Made by a program: the position numbers and the translations under genes
Notes under the pieces: generated by a model
What the model saw: only the letters and a program-made list of their open reading frames with translations
Told to the model about the DNA's origin: nothing
The model's database searches: none
Shown here: positions 29,301 to 37,665 of the stretch, piece after piece
Layout: every line of letters starts with the position of its first letter
How positions within the stretch are numbered: position 1 is the stretch's first letter
Origin: Anaerolinea sp.
GTDB lineage: Bacteria; Chloroflexota; Anaerolineae; Promineifilales; Promineifilaceae
Direction of reading: 5' to 3'
Assembly: GCA_014879875.1 (NCBI GenBank)
Contig: JACSRF010000579.1
Span: 1 to 39,011 of the forward strand
Length of the DNA stretch: 39,011 nucleotides

Positions 29301-30386
29301 ATGACCCGCGAGGGGTGGCAGGCATTCCTCACGGCCGAAGATCGTGTCGTTCAGGGCTATCAATATAACCAGGACGCCATCCGCATGATTGCGCGCCATG
29401 AAATGCAAACAGGCGATGAAGATGACAGCCTGCCCCTGAGCACAGCACAGGCCATCCAACTTGCACAGGCCAAAGACGCAGCCACAACGGCCGCTCCGCT
29501 GCAAGTACACGGTGAAACCATCGGCTTCCTGGGCGTGCGCGATCCCTCCGGAAAACCAATTGACTCACAAACGCAGGCAATGTTGCAGCAAATTTCGGCG
29601 CAGGTCACCGAAGCGCTGGAGCGGGCCAGATTATTTGAAGAGACAGAACAGGCCCGCAGCCAGACAGACGACCTCTTCAAGGGCAGCGAGCGCGTGATCC
29701 GCGCCGCCAACACAGATGACATCTTACAAGCGCTGGTACAGGCCACAGTGCTGCGTCACTACGACAGCGCCTCGGTCTTCATCTTTGACCGCCCCTGGCA
29801 GGATGAGATTCCGGAGACCATTACCCTGACGGCCGTCTGGCGGCGCGACGGCCGTCCCTCATCCATATCGCTTGGAATGACGCTGCCTCTGGCCACCTAC
29901 CCGATACTCCATTTCCTGCGCCGCCATGAAATTGCGGTGATTGAGAATATTGACGAAAGCCCGCGCTTAGACGACAACGCCAGAGCAATCATTGTACAAG
30001 GTATGGGGATGCGCGGTCTATTAACCGTTCCCTTAATTGCCAGCAACCAATGGTTTGGGTTTGTCCTGGCATTGTCCAAGGAAACCCGAACAATCAACGA
30101 GGCAGATCAACGGCAGCTTACATCACTGGCAGGACAGGCGTCCATTGTGGCGCAAACACAGCGCCTCTACCAGGTGGCCGAAAGCCGTGCGCGACATGAA
30201 CAACTGCTGCGCGAGGTGGGGGCGCGTGTCAGCGCGGCCGTAGACGCTGAATCGGTACTGCGAACGGCCGCGCGTGAGATCGGCCGGGCGCTTGGCCTAC
30301 AAACATACGTTTATTTGAAACCATCCCAGCAAAAACCGGCGGCAGTACAAGATGGAAATGGCGCCGTAATTGACGAGGTAATATAA
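26394..30386 (+). CDS. Sensor G: 6TM-PAS-GAF multi-domain protein without output domain
   Basis: 1330 residues, with GAGG about 8 bases before the start. Six membrane helices (about 23-184) are paralogous to those of sensor C. A coiled coil (187-222) leads into PAS1 (226-346, DGIWDWNI), PAS2 (357-465), GAF1 (488-640), a divergent GAF2 (662-810), PAS3 (820-937), a compact GAF with TREGW (966-1080), GAF3 (1100-1258) and the shared terminal module (1266-1309). No HAMP and no catalytic domain are present. The input region is almost entirely buried in the membrane, so it may sense a membrane property, a lipophilic ligand or another sensor rather than a periplasmic protein (inference). The next gene, a binding protein, starts two bases after its stop. 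Confidence 0.86.
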   Translation: MFARIKTFLAPPTFASDDQNRIARILNVILLATTILLLIFLFGRLLIGTYTLQNANFYVLLGLACVLIGLKALMQRGHLHITGISTVASAWLAILYVTWNARGVDDTGYAAFILAILTASLVLGWRAVFVVVAFTIGAGWSLAYLETTRSLPNQIVNTPYEVMTDMTVIYVMSAVFIYLLISNLSNALAQARQTNNALRKLSEQLEQRVEARTQELERAVVALQASEERFTLAVEGSNDGIWDWNIQTGAVYFAPRWKAILGHDDHEISSDFAELNSRLHPDDHDRVVQALQDYLEGQIDAYNIEFRVRHKDGSYRWVRNRGGVRRAPDGAPIRMAGSLTDITARKEFETRLIHEQQRVQAILESITVPLLVSRVTDGVALYVNDALAAVTGLSATDLIGKATPDFYHDPAARDSFITLLQTQGYVRNQEVQLRRGNGELFWALISARIIDFEDQPAVITTLVDITALQQAQQSLAKRAVELATVAQVGTAASTTLDPDVLLQQVVDLTKASFDLYHAHIYLLEREQEKLVLTAASGAIGRQMVALGHQISLAQEQSVVARAARSRQGITVNDVQTDPGFLPNPLLPNTRAEMAVPVMIGGLLLGVLDVQAEEPGRFTQEDITIYTTLASQIAVALQNARQYEHTQIALAETEILLNIAQITSSSLELEVILTEVLDSILTATQFEAGLISLVNPKTETLEIFSHRLPEQFLEMLQQQGLPGTLCDLVYQRQEPVVVLDVTKNAPINVTSVINLGYQSYQGVPIQVRGEILGTICIFSNTPLNEQKTNIDLLQGIGQQVGSAIENAALFEQTQKLLAETETFRRLVENATQGIGLATQSGEFTYVNPILARMLEAESPENVIGKGLVTYHTAVAQEKFQTEIQAAMEATGFWQGELEMVLPSGQIIPAQESYFLLFDETDAISNLAVIITDISERKTAEAAQQAAQRAQEELTAQLGERLQQLNVLQRAMTREGWQAFLTAEDRVVQGYQYNQDAIRMIARHEMQTGDEDDSLPLSTAQAIQLAQAKDAATTAAPLQVHGETIGFLGVRDPSGKPIDSQTQAMLQQISAQVTEALERARLFEETEQARSQTDDLFKGSERVIRAANTDDILQALVQATVLRHYDSASVFIFDRPWQDEIPETITLTAVWRRDGRPSSISLGMTLPLATYPILHFLRRHEIAVIENIDESPRLDDNARAIIVQGMGMRGLLTVPLIASNQWFGFVLALSKETRTINEADQRQLTSLAGQASIVAQTQRLYQVAESRARHEQLLREVGARVSAAVDAESVLRTAAREIGRALGLQTYVYLKPSQQKPAAVQDGNGAVIDEVI

Positions 30387-30388
30387 CC

Positions 30389-31405
30389 ATGAGACAAACC
30401 AGATTCGCATGGCCCACAAATAAACCAAAATCAATTTACCAGAATCCACTGTTCGTTTTGGCGCTTTTTCTGATCGTGATCATCGTCAATGGATGTACGG
30501 CCGTTTCCCAGCAACCCAAAACCTTCACCATTGGCGTCCTCAACCTGGCCCCCGTTTTGGAACCTGTTTATGATGGTTTCAAAGACCAGATGAACCAATT
30601 GGGCTACGTGGAGGGCGTCAATGTCACCTATCTGTACGCTGGCCCTGTGGGAGACATCGCCAAACTGGATGAAGCGGCGCAAAACCTGGTGGCCCAAAAA
30701 GTAGATTTGATTTTGGCGTTGAGCACACCCGGCGCGCAGGCCGCACAACGCGCCACGCAGGAAATCCCCATCGTCTTCGCCCCCATTAGCGACCCGTTGG
30801 CGGTCGGCATTGTCACCAACCTGGCCCAACCTGGCGGCAATGCCACCGGGGTCCAATGGGCGCTGAGCGAACCGCGCCGGCTGCAATGGCTGCTAGACAT
30901 TGCCCCTGGCGTGAAAAGCGTTTACATCCCTTACAATCCAGACGACAGCAGCGCCGTCATTGTCTTGCGCAAAATTGAAGAGACCGCCGCGCAATTAGGG
31001 CTTACGCTCATCCTACAGGAAGCGCGCAATGAAGTGGAAATCACGGCGGCCTTAGACGCCATCCCGGCTACGGCCGACGCCATCTTCTTGCTACCCGACA
31101 ATCTTGTTGTCTCGCGTATCGCCGATTTTGTGGATACGGCCGTTGCACGCAAGCTCCCCCTCACGGCCCCTGGCGACAGCACCGTCGTCGCCGGTGGGCT
31201 GGTGTCCTATGGGCTAGACTTCTATAAGACAGGCGAACAGTCGGCGCGCATGGCGCACCAGATTTTACAAGGCACGCCGGCTGGTTCTTTGCCGGTGGAA
31301 ACATCTGACTTTTTCCTCTCTATCAACCTGAAAACGGCCGCCGCCATTGGTCTCGAAATCCCAGAAAGCACTTTGCGACAAGCCGACACCCTCATTCGTG
31401 AGTGA
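30389..31405 (+). CDS. ABC_sub_bind (PF04392/TrpX-like) solute-binding lipoprotein
   Basis: A 338-residue lipoprotein with a long positively charged N-terminus, a hydrophobic leader (about 21-33) and lipobox IVNGC, Cys36. The mature protein fits the ABC_sub_bind family: FTIGVLNLAPVLEPVYDGF (about 46-64), NLVAQKVDLILALSTPGAQA (about 95-114), IPIVFAPISDPLAVGIV (about 121-137), LAQPGGNATGVQ (about 140) and DFYKTGEQSARMA (about 275-287). Relatives include TrpX-type binding proteins next to permease and ATPase genes. None occurs here, and the next gene is sensor H. GAGGT lies 9 bases before the start. The ligand cannot be told from sequence; aromatic amino acids are the family precedent. Confidence 0.87.
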   Translation: MRQTRFAWPTNKPKSIYQNPLFVLALFLIVIIVNGCTAVSQQPKTFTIGVLNLAPVLEPVYDGFKDQMNQLGYVEGVNVTYLYAGPVGDIAKLDEAAQNLVAQKVDLILALSTPGAQAAQRATQEIPIVFAPISDPLAVGIVTNLAQPGGNATGVQWALSEPRRLQWLLDIAPGVKSVYIPYNPDDSSAVIVLRKIEETAAQLGLTLILQEARNEVEITAALDAIPATADAIFLLPDNLVVSRIADFVDTAVARKLPLTAPGDSTVVAGGLVSYGLDFYKTGEQSARMAHQILQGTPAGSLPVETSDFFLSINLKTAAAIGLEIPESTLRQADTLIRE

Positions 31406-31487
31406 ATGAAGATGAGGATAATGATGCAACATATCGGAAAAAACAGACGGACAAGCATTTTGTCTGGTTGCCAAAGGAAGGCCACTC

Positions 31488-34400
31488 ATGCGTAAGAGTC
31501 TACGCGCACAACTAATATTTTTCTTTGTTGCCCTGGCCATTACCCCCCTACTCCTTGTAGGTGCAGTCACCATTCGGCGCACTTTTGCCGTTGAACAAGC
31601 GCAAGCCATTGTCCTGCAACAAGAAATCGTGCGACGTGTCGCCACTGAAGTGGAATCATTCATCTTTGCCAGGGAAGCAGAACTGCGACTGCTCATAGAT
31701 ATTCAAGGTTTTTCTAGCCTGGAACCAGAGGAGCAAAGGACATTAATGCGGAATCTGTTGCGCAAGCAAGATTTCTTCGCGGAACTCATTCTCATTGACA
31801 AAGATGGGCAAGCAACCATTTATGAATCCACCACAACGATTAGCGCCGCAGTCCCCGTAGCGTCTTATCTCAATCAACCCTTGTTTGGCAGCCCTAAAGC
31901 AACCGGAGGCGTTTACTACAGTTCTGTCCAGGTCAGCGCCGATACCGGTGAGCCGTTCATGAGCATTGCGCTGCCCCTCTCTGACGTGCGCAGTGGCGAA
32001 TTTGTTGGCGTTTTGGCGGCGAATGTCCGTTTCCGCCCGATGTGGGTCTTAATGGCCAACGTCAGCAATGACATTAATGGCCTCGTCTACGTCACCGACA
32101 ACAACGGCCGTGTCGTGGCACACCCAAATCCCTCCGTTGTTTTACAAAACACGATTGCCACCCTGCCCGACACAGATGGCTTCACCACCGGTTTGGAAGG
32201 GGAAAGCGTCATCCTGGCCAGGAAGCACATCTCCCTCGGTCTCAGCGTCTTGTTACGGCCGCAGGGTTTCAACGTAGCCGCCGAAGTGCCCACAAGCCAG
32301 GCTTTGGCGCTGGCAAACAGGGCCATCATCAGTACGATAACGGCCGTCCTCCTTGCCGCGCTCAGCGCCAGCATCATTGGCGCCTATGCCGCCCTGCGCA
32401 TCACCCGCCCCATTACCGTCCTGGCGCAAACAGCAACAGCCATCAGCGGCGGCGACCTGTCACAACAAGTACCTGTTACCCAACAAAACGAAATCGGCGA
32501 CCTGGGCACAGCCTTCAACAGCATGACCCAACAACTACGCAATCTGGTGGGCGGGCTGGAACAGCGCGTCGCCAACCGCACCAAAGATTTGAATCTGGCC
32601 GCAGAAATCGGACGCCAGGTATCGCGCGTGCGCGGGTTAGAACCACTCCTCACCCAGGCCGCCAACCTGATTCAGGAGCAATTCAACCTGTATCAGACCC
32701 AGATTTACCTGACAGACGAAGCGGGCGAAAACCTGATCCTGCGCGCCAGCGTAGGTCATGCCGGAACCCACCTACTCGACGCCGGGCACGAACTGCCCAT
32801 CAACCGCAGCTCGCTCAACGGCACGGCCGCGACTGAGAAGCAGCCGATCATCGTCGCCGACACGCGCAGCCATCCCATGTTCTTGCCCCACCCGTTGCTG
32901 CCCAACACCCGCGCCGAAATGGTCGTCCCCCTGATTGTCAGCGACCGCGTCGTCGGCGTCCTTGACCTGCAAAGCAGCGATGCCGAAGCCTTGACTGATG
33001 AAAACCTGCCCGCCTTCACCATCCTGGCCGGGCAGATGGCCATCGCCATCCAAAACGAACAGCAAAATCAAGTAACCCAACAGGCATTACAAGACACTCA
33101 ACGCTCACGCCAATTTCTCAACAGCCTGCTCGAAAGCATCCCCAACCCCATTTTCTACAAAGATGCGCAAGGCATCTATCTCGGCTTCAATCAGGCGTTT
33201 CTCGACTACCTGGGACAACCAGACGCGGCGCTGCGCGGCAAAAGCGTCTTTGACCTGCAAACTGACCAGGAGTTGGCGCAAAAATACCACGACATGGACG
33301 TGGCGCTGCTCGAAAACCCCGCAGAGCCGCAAGTATATGAGGCGTCTGTGACCTATGCCGATGGTTCGCTGCACACCGTCATCTTCAACAAAAGCGCTTT
33401 CCACAACCCCGATGGCGCCGTTGGGGGGCTTGTCGGTACGATTGTAGACATCACCGAGCGCAAGCAGATGGAAACAGCGCTGCGAGAAGAGCAATTGCGT
33501 ACACAGACCATTCTCCAGGCGGTGACAATTCCATTGCTTATCTCCCGCGCATCCGATGACAAAATCCATTACGTCAACGAGTATCTGGCAGCGACTGTCC
33601 AGACGCCGGTTGCCGAATTGATGAGCCAGGGCACGCCCAACTTTTACGTGGACACGGCCGACCGCACGGCCGTTATCGGGCAGATTCAGCGCGAAGGGTT
33701 TGTCAACAACTACGAACTGCGCCTGCAACGGGCCGATGGCGACATCTTCTGGGCGCTTTTGTCGGCCCGGCTGATCAACTTTGACGGCGAGCCGGCCATC
33801 ATCACCTCCCTCATTGACATCACCGACCGCAAAACGGCCGAAGCAATGTCCGCCAAACAGGCGGCCGATTTACAAACCGTCGCGGAACTGAGCGCCCAAG
33901 TCACCGCCATTCAAGACCCCCAACAACTTTTACAAGAGATCGTTCAAGAGACCCAACGACGCCTCGATCTATACCACTGCCACGTCTTTCTACTGGATGA
34001 AACGGGAGAAAATCTACAAATCCACGCCTGCGGTTGGCATGAAGGCGCAGCGCAATATGGCACTCATGGTGACGCAATCATTCCCCTACATACGGAGCAA
34101 TCGTTGGTGGCGCAGGCCGCGCGTACCCGTAAAGCTGTCGTGGTCAATGACGTTTACAACGATTCACGCTGGCTGCCCAACGAACTACTGCCCGATACCC
34201 GCGCCGAGGTAGCCGTGCCCTTGTTGGTTGGCGATCAGGTCTTGGGCGTTCTGGACACACAGGCGACAACAGTGGATCGGTTCACAGAACAAGATGTGCG
34301 CATTCAGATGACGTTGGCTGCTCAAATTGCCGTTGCGCTGCAAAACGCCCGCCAATTTGCCTATACACAACAAGCATTAGAAGACGCCAAAACGTTCCGC

Positions 34401-36809
34401 CAGTTAGTCGCCGCTTCCGGTCAGGGTATTGGCATCGCTGATTTGCAAGGTGTGGTCACTTACTCCAACCCCGCTCTCTTAAAGATGATCGGCGTTGAGA
34501 AGCTGGAAGAGTTTGCCGGACAAATGATGTTCCCGCTGTATCCGCCAGAAATCCAACAACGTTTTCTCGATGAGATCATCCCAACTGTCTTGCAGCAGGG
34601 AAGCTGGCAGGGCGAGTTGCAGTTCATGACAAACGGCCGTACCACCCCCACCTACGAAGATTACTTCCTGCTGCGCGACGAGGCAGGCAATCCAGCGCAG
34701 TTCGCGGCCATCATTTCCGATATCACCGAGCGCAAACAGGCGGAAGAAACCCTGCGTCAAAATGAAGCAACCTTGCAGACGATGATCGAAAATGCGCCGG
34801 AGGCGGTGATCGTCGTTGACGTGGACAGGGGTGTTTTCGCCGAACCGCTGAATGAAAACGCCGTCAAATTGTATGGCCTGCCGCGCGCGCAACTGGTGCA
34901 GGTGGAGCCGGCAGAGATGAGTCCGCCGGTGCAGCCTGATGGACGGCCGTCCAGCGAAGCAGCCATGTCCTACATCACGGAAGCCCTGACCGGCGGGACG
35001 CCCGTTTTTGAATGGCTGCACCGCAACGCGCAAGGCCAAGACATCCCCTGTGAAGTGCGCCTGGTGCGCCTGCCCGCTGCCGGGCGCAACCTGGTGCGCG
35101 CCAGCGTCACCGACATCAGCGAACGACAAGCCGCCCAGGCCGCGCAGGCCAGGTTACAGCGCGAACTGGAGGAACAGTTGGAACGGGCGAACGCCCTGCA
35201 GCGCGCCATGACCCGCGAAGGGTGGCGCGCATTCCTCACCGCCAGCGAACGACCGGTGCAAGGCTTCATGTTTGCCAATGAAACCATGCAGCCCATCATG
35301 GCCGGCCCCTTAAATGAACAAATCGCCACAAACGCCCCCTTCCAATTAGAGGACATTACAGAACCTTCATTTAATCAGGAGCATACGGCCGTTTCCATCC
35401 CGCTCAACCTGCATGGCGAATCCATCGGCGTCATCGGCGCGCGTTCCGCCACCGGCGACCCCCTCAGCCAGGAACAAGAAATGCTGCTCACCGCCTTATC
35501 AGAACAGGTGACTGACGCCTTGGAACGCGCGCGGTTGTTTGAAGAAACAGAAATCGGGCGGCAGCAAATTGACCAACGCGCTCAGGAATTAGCCGCCATC
35601 AACGAAGTAGCCCAATCTGTTTCCCAACAGCTCGACCCAGAACAACTCCTACAAACCATCTACGTGCAAACAAAACGCATTTTGCCCGTTGACGCCTTTA
35701 TTGTTGCCCAATATAACCCCAACACGAACATCGTCTCTTACCCACTGGTGTATGATAATGAACAGCGGTACGACGAAACGCCAGGCCCCCTGAGAGAAAA
35801 CAGTCTGATCGCTCAGGTGCTGCAAAACGGCGTCCCCACCATCCTGAACCGAACACCGGAAGAAGTCAATGCCTTTTTAGAGCAGCGACAAGCACAAGGC
35901 GCTGCATTAGGGAACACGCTCAAGATTTCCGCTTCAATCCTGTATGTCCCCCTACAAATTGGTCAACAAATTGCAGGCGCCTTGTCCATTCAAAGTTACC
36001 AACATAATGTCTATGGGCAACGAGAAGCCAATCTACTCACCGGTATTGCCAACCATTTGGCCATAGCGCTGGAAAATGCTCGTTTGTTTGCTGAGGCGCA
36101 AAGCCGGGCAGAACAAATGGCGTTAATCAACCAACTGGCCGAAACAGTAGCACAGCAGCTCGATCCCACTCAGGTTTTGGAAACAGTGTATCAACAAGTT
36201 CAGGAAGTTATCCCCACCGATGCCTTCATCGTTGGCTTGTGGGATGCTCAAAGCGACCTGGTACATTACCCGGTGGTGTATGATCAGGGCGAACGGTTTG
36301 CGGAAGCGGACACTCCCCCCGTGCCAGGCAGCTATATGGAACAAATTCTACGCACCGGGCAGCCCATTCTCGTCAATTACACACCCGAAGAAATTGCCCA
36401 TCGTGAGCAAGAGCCGTTTGTCGTAGTGGGCGCGCAAAAACACCCAAGTTCACTCATGTTTGTGCCGCTCTACAGTGGTTTGAAAACGATCGGCGCCATT
36501 TCGCTGCAAAATTATCGCGGGCATCAATACACACTGTCAGACCTGCAACTGCTAGGAGGTATTGCCAACCATGTCGCCGTTGCTCTGGAAAACGCCCGCT
36601 TGTTCACGCAAATCCAGCGACGCGCCGAACGCGAGACAATGGTCAATAGAATCACGCAAAAGATTCAAAGTACGCTGACCATAGAAAATGCGCTGGAAAC
36701 GGCCGTCACCGAACTGGCCCACATCTTCCAATCACCCTACGCTGCGGCTAAAATTGAACTGTCAGGTCATAACGGGGACCATCTGTCCCCACAAGTCAAC
36801 AAGGAGTAA
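31488..36809 (+). CDS. Sensor H: giant Cache-HAMP-GAF/PAS membrane protein without output domain
   Basis: The largest gene (1773 aa). TM1 is at 8-30, a double Cache-type domain at about 31-275 (FAELILIDKDGQA near 97), TM2 at 278-303, HAMP (about 300-355, NEIGDLGTAFNSM), GAF1 (380-523), PAS1 (541-660), PAS2 (672-783), GAF2 (805-955), PAS3 (966-1083), PAS4 (1092-1213), a compact GAF with TREGW (1235-1350), two tandem closely related GAFs (1370-1535 and 1545-1705) and the shared terminal module (1712-1757), most like that of sensor C. No HisKA/HATPase, GGDEF, EAL or receiver domain is seen. It follows the PF04392 binding protein by 82 bases, with AGGAAGG before the start, and is probably paired with it (inference). 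Confidence 0.87.
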   Translation: MRKSLRAQLIFFFVALAITPLLLVGAVTIRRTFAVEQAQAIVLQQEIVRRVATEVESFIFAREAELRLLIDIQGFSSLEPEEQRTLMRNLLRKQDFFAELILIDKDGQATIYESTTTISAAVPVASYLNQPLFGSPKATGGVYYSSVQVSADTGEPFMSIALPLSDVRSGEFVGVLAANVRFRPMWVLMANVSNDINGLVYVTDNNGRVVAHPNPSVVLQNTIATLPDTDGFTTGLEGESVILARKHISLGLSVLLRPQGFNVAAEVPTSQALALANRAIISTITAVLLAALSASIIGAYAALRITRPITVLAQTATAISGGDLSQQVPVTQQNEIGDLGTAFNSMTQQLRNLVGGLEQRVANRTKDLNLAAEIGRQVSRVRGLEPLLTQAANLIQEQFNLYQTQIYLTDEAGENLILRASVGHAGTHLLDAGHELPINRSSLNGTAATEKQPIIVADTRSHPMFLPHPLLPNTRAEMVVPLIVSDRVVGVLDLQSSDAEALTDENLPAFTILAGQMAIAIQNEQQNQVTQQALQDTQRSRQFLNSLLESIPNPIFYKDAQGIYLGFNQAFLDYLGQPDAALRGKSVFDLQTDQELAQKYHDMDVALLENPAEPQVYEASVTYADGSLHTVIFNKSAFHNPDGAVGGLVGTIVDITERKQMETALREEQLRTQTILQAVTIPLLISRASDDKIHYVNEYLAATVQTPVAELMSQGTPNFYVDTADRTAVIGQIQREGFVNNYELRLQRADGDIFWALLSARLINFDGEPAIITSLIDITDRKTAEAMSAKQAADLQTVAELSAQVTAIQDPQQLLQEIVQETQRRLDLYHCHVFLLDETGENLQIHACGWHEGAAQYGTHGDAIIPLHTEQSLVAQAARTRKAVVVNDVYNDSRWLPNELLPDTRAEVAVPLLVGDQVLGVLDTQATTVDRFTEQDVRIQMTLAAQIAVALQNARQFAYTQQALEDAKTFRQLVAASGQGIGIADLQGVVTYSNPALLKMIGVEKLEEFAGQMMFPLYPPEIQQRFLDEIIPTVLQQGSWQGELQFMTNGRTTPTYEDYFLLRDEAGNPAQFAAIISDITERKQAEETLRQNEATLQTMIENAPEAVIVVDVDRGVFAEPLNENAVKLYGLPRAQLVQVEPAEMSPPVQPDGRPSSEAAMSYITEALTGGTPVFEWLHRNAQGQDIPCEVRLVRLPAAGRNLVRASVTDISERQAAQAAQARLQRELEEQLERANALQRAMTREGWRAFLTASERPVQGFMFANETMQPIMAGPLNEQIATNAPFQLEDITEPSFNQEHTAVSIPLNLHGESIGVIGARSATGDPLSQEQEMLLTALSEQVTDALERARLFEETEIGRQQIDQRAQELAAINEVAQSVSQQLDPEQLLQTIYVQTKRILPVDAFIVAQYNPNTNIVSYPLVYDNEQRYDETPGPLRENSLIAQVLQNGVPTILNRTPEEVNAFLEQRQAQGAALGNTLKISASILYVPLQIGQQIAGALSIQSYQHNVYGQREANLLTGIANHLAIALENARLFAEAQSRAEQMALINQLAETVAQQLDPTQVLETVYQQVQEVIPTDAFIVGLWDAQSDLVHYPVVYDQGERFAEADTPPVPGSYMEQILRTGQPILVNYTPEEIAHREQEPFVVVGAQKHPSSLMFVPLYSGLKTIGAISLQNYRGHQYTLSDLQLLGGIANHVAVALENARLFTQIQRRAERETMVNRITQKIQSTLTIENALETAVTELAHIFQSPYAAAKIELSGHNGDHLSPQVNKE

Positions 36810-36815
36810 CACGTT

Positions 36816-37601
36816 ATGGATATAAAAGAAATCAACACCAACATCCCCAGTGGCAGCCGTGTCTATGATTATACATTAGGCGGCAGTCACAATTTCGAGG
36901 CTGACCGGCAGGCCGCCGAATACATGTTCAGTCTGCTGCCGTCTACCTCCAAGTGGGTACGTTTGCTGCGCAGCTTCATGCAAGAAGCAGCCGCCCGTCT
37001 GGGTGAGGAAGGTTTCGACAAATTCCTGGACCTCGGTTCTGGGCTGCCCACCGCCGACCACATTCACGCCATCTTGCCCAATGCGCGCATCATTTACACC
37101 GACTTCGATCCCGTCACCGTAACTTACGGCCAGGAGTTGGTCAAGAACGCGCCCAATGTCCGTTTTCTGGAAGCAGATGTCCGCAACCTGGATAGCATCC
37201 TCCATTCACCCTTCGTGAATGAGTTGTTTGGCGATGACCTCCGAGTAGCCATTGGCCTCAATGGCATGACTTGCTTTTTTGAGGAGGAAGAGTTGCAGCA
37301 AATTTTTACCCGTCTTTATGATTGGGCCGCACCGGGCAGCAAACTATTCTGCACATTTGAGACCAAAAACCCGCATCTGACCACGCCCAAGTTAGAACAA
37401 TTCTTGGGCATGTTCGCCCAGATGGGGTCGCCCTATTACTTCCTCACACCAGAACAATCTCAAACGCTCAGCCATCCCTGGCGGATTGAAGCAGACGCCT
37501 ACAAGCCCATTACAGAATGGTTAGACATGCCAGACCTGATTACCGCAGAAGATCGCGAAGGTGTGGAATTGGAATTTTATGGTGCGATCTTAGTGAAGTG
37601 A
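36816..37601 (+). CDS. SAM-dependent methyltransferase, PF04672-like
   Basis: A 261-residue Rossmann-fold methyltransferase. The N-terminal signature SGSRVYDYTLGGSHNFEADR (about 12-31) is the hallmark of the PF04672 family (SAM methyltransferases common in actinomycetes). The cofactor-binding motif I is LDLGSGLPTADH (about 71-82), followed by the acidic IYTDFDP (about 95-101) and a LEADVRNL motif (about 119-126). An AGGAG precedes the start, which lies six bases after the stop of sensor H, so it belongs to the array transcript. The substrates of this family are mostly unknown. It might modify sensor proteins, in analogy to CheR, or a small molecule made elsewhere; neither is shown by the sequence. 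Confidence 0.85.
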   Translation: MDIKEINTNIPSGSRVYDYTLGGSHNFEADRQAAEYMFSLLPSTSKWVRLLRSFMQEAAARLGEEGFDKFLDLGSGLPTADHIHAILPNARIIYTDFDPVTVTYGQELVKNAPNVRFLEADVRNLDSILHSPFVNELFGDDLRVAIGLNGMTCFFEEEELQQIFTRLYDWAAPGSKLFCTFETKNPHLTTPKLEQFLGMFAQMGSPYYFLTPEQSQTLSHPWRIEADAYKPITEWLDMPDLITAEDREGVELEFYGAILVK

Positions 37602-37627
37602 AGCAGCTTGATAGATTGGTGATTTGA

Positions 37628-37658
37628 TGGTTGGTTGGTTTGTAAAACCAACCAACCA
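37628..37658. repeat. Perfect hairpin just upstream of the last gene
   Basis: Fourteen-base arms (TGGTTGGTTGGTTT and its reverse complement) around a GTA loop, 27 bases after the methyltransferase stop and 7 bases before the first ATG of the next gene. There is no T-run. It could attenuate or stabilise the transcript here, or affect access to the weak ribosome site (CGAG) that directly follows it. Confidence 0.8.
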
Positions 37659-37665
37659 CGAGAAA

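Noticed and set aside
3555-31405. ABC import operons
   Set aside because: Four binding proteins are present, but no gene in the window has permease helices with an EAA loop or Walker A/B motifs and the LSGGQ signature.
36816-37601. Methyltransferase as tailoring enzyme of the diterpene pathway
   Set aside because: It is over 33 kb away from the diterpene operon, in another transcript, and belongs to a different family from typical small-molecule O-methyltransferases. Nothing in the sequence links them.
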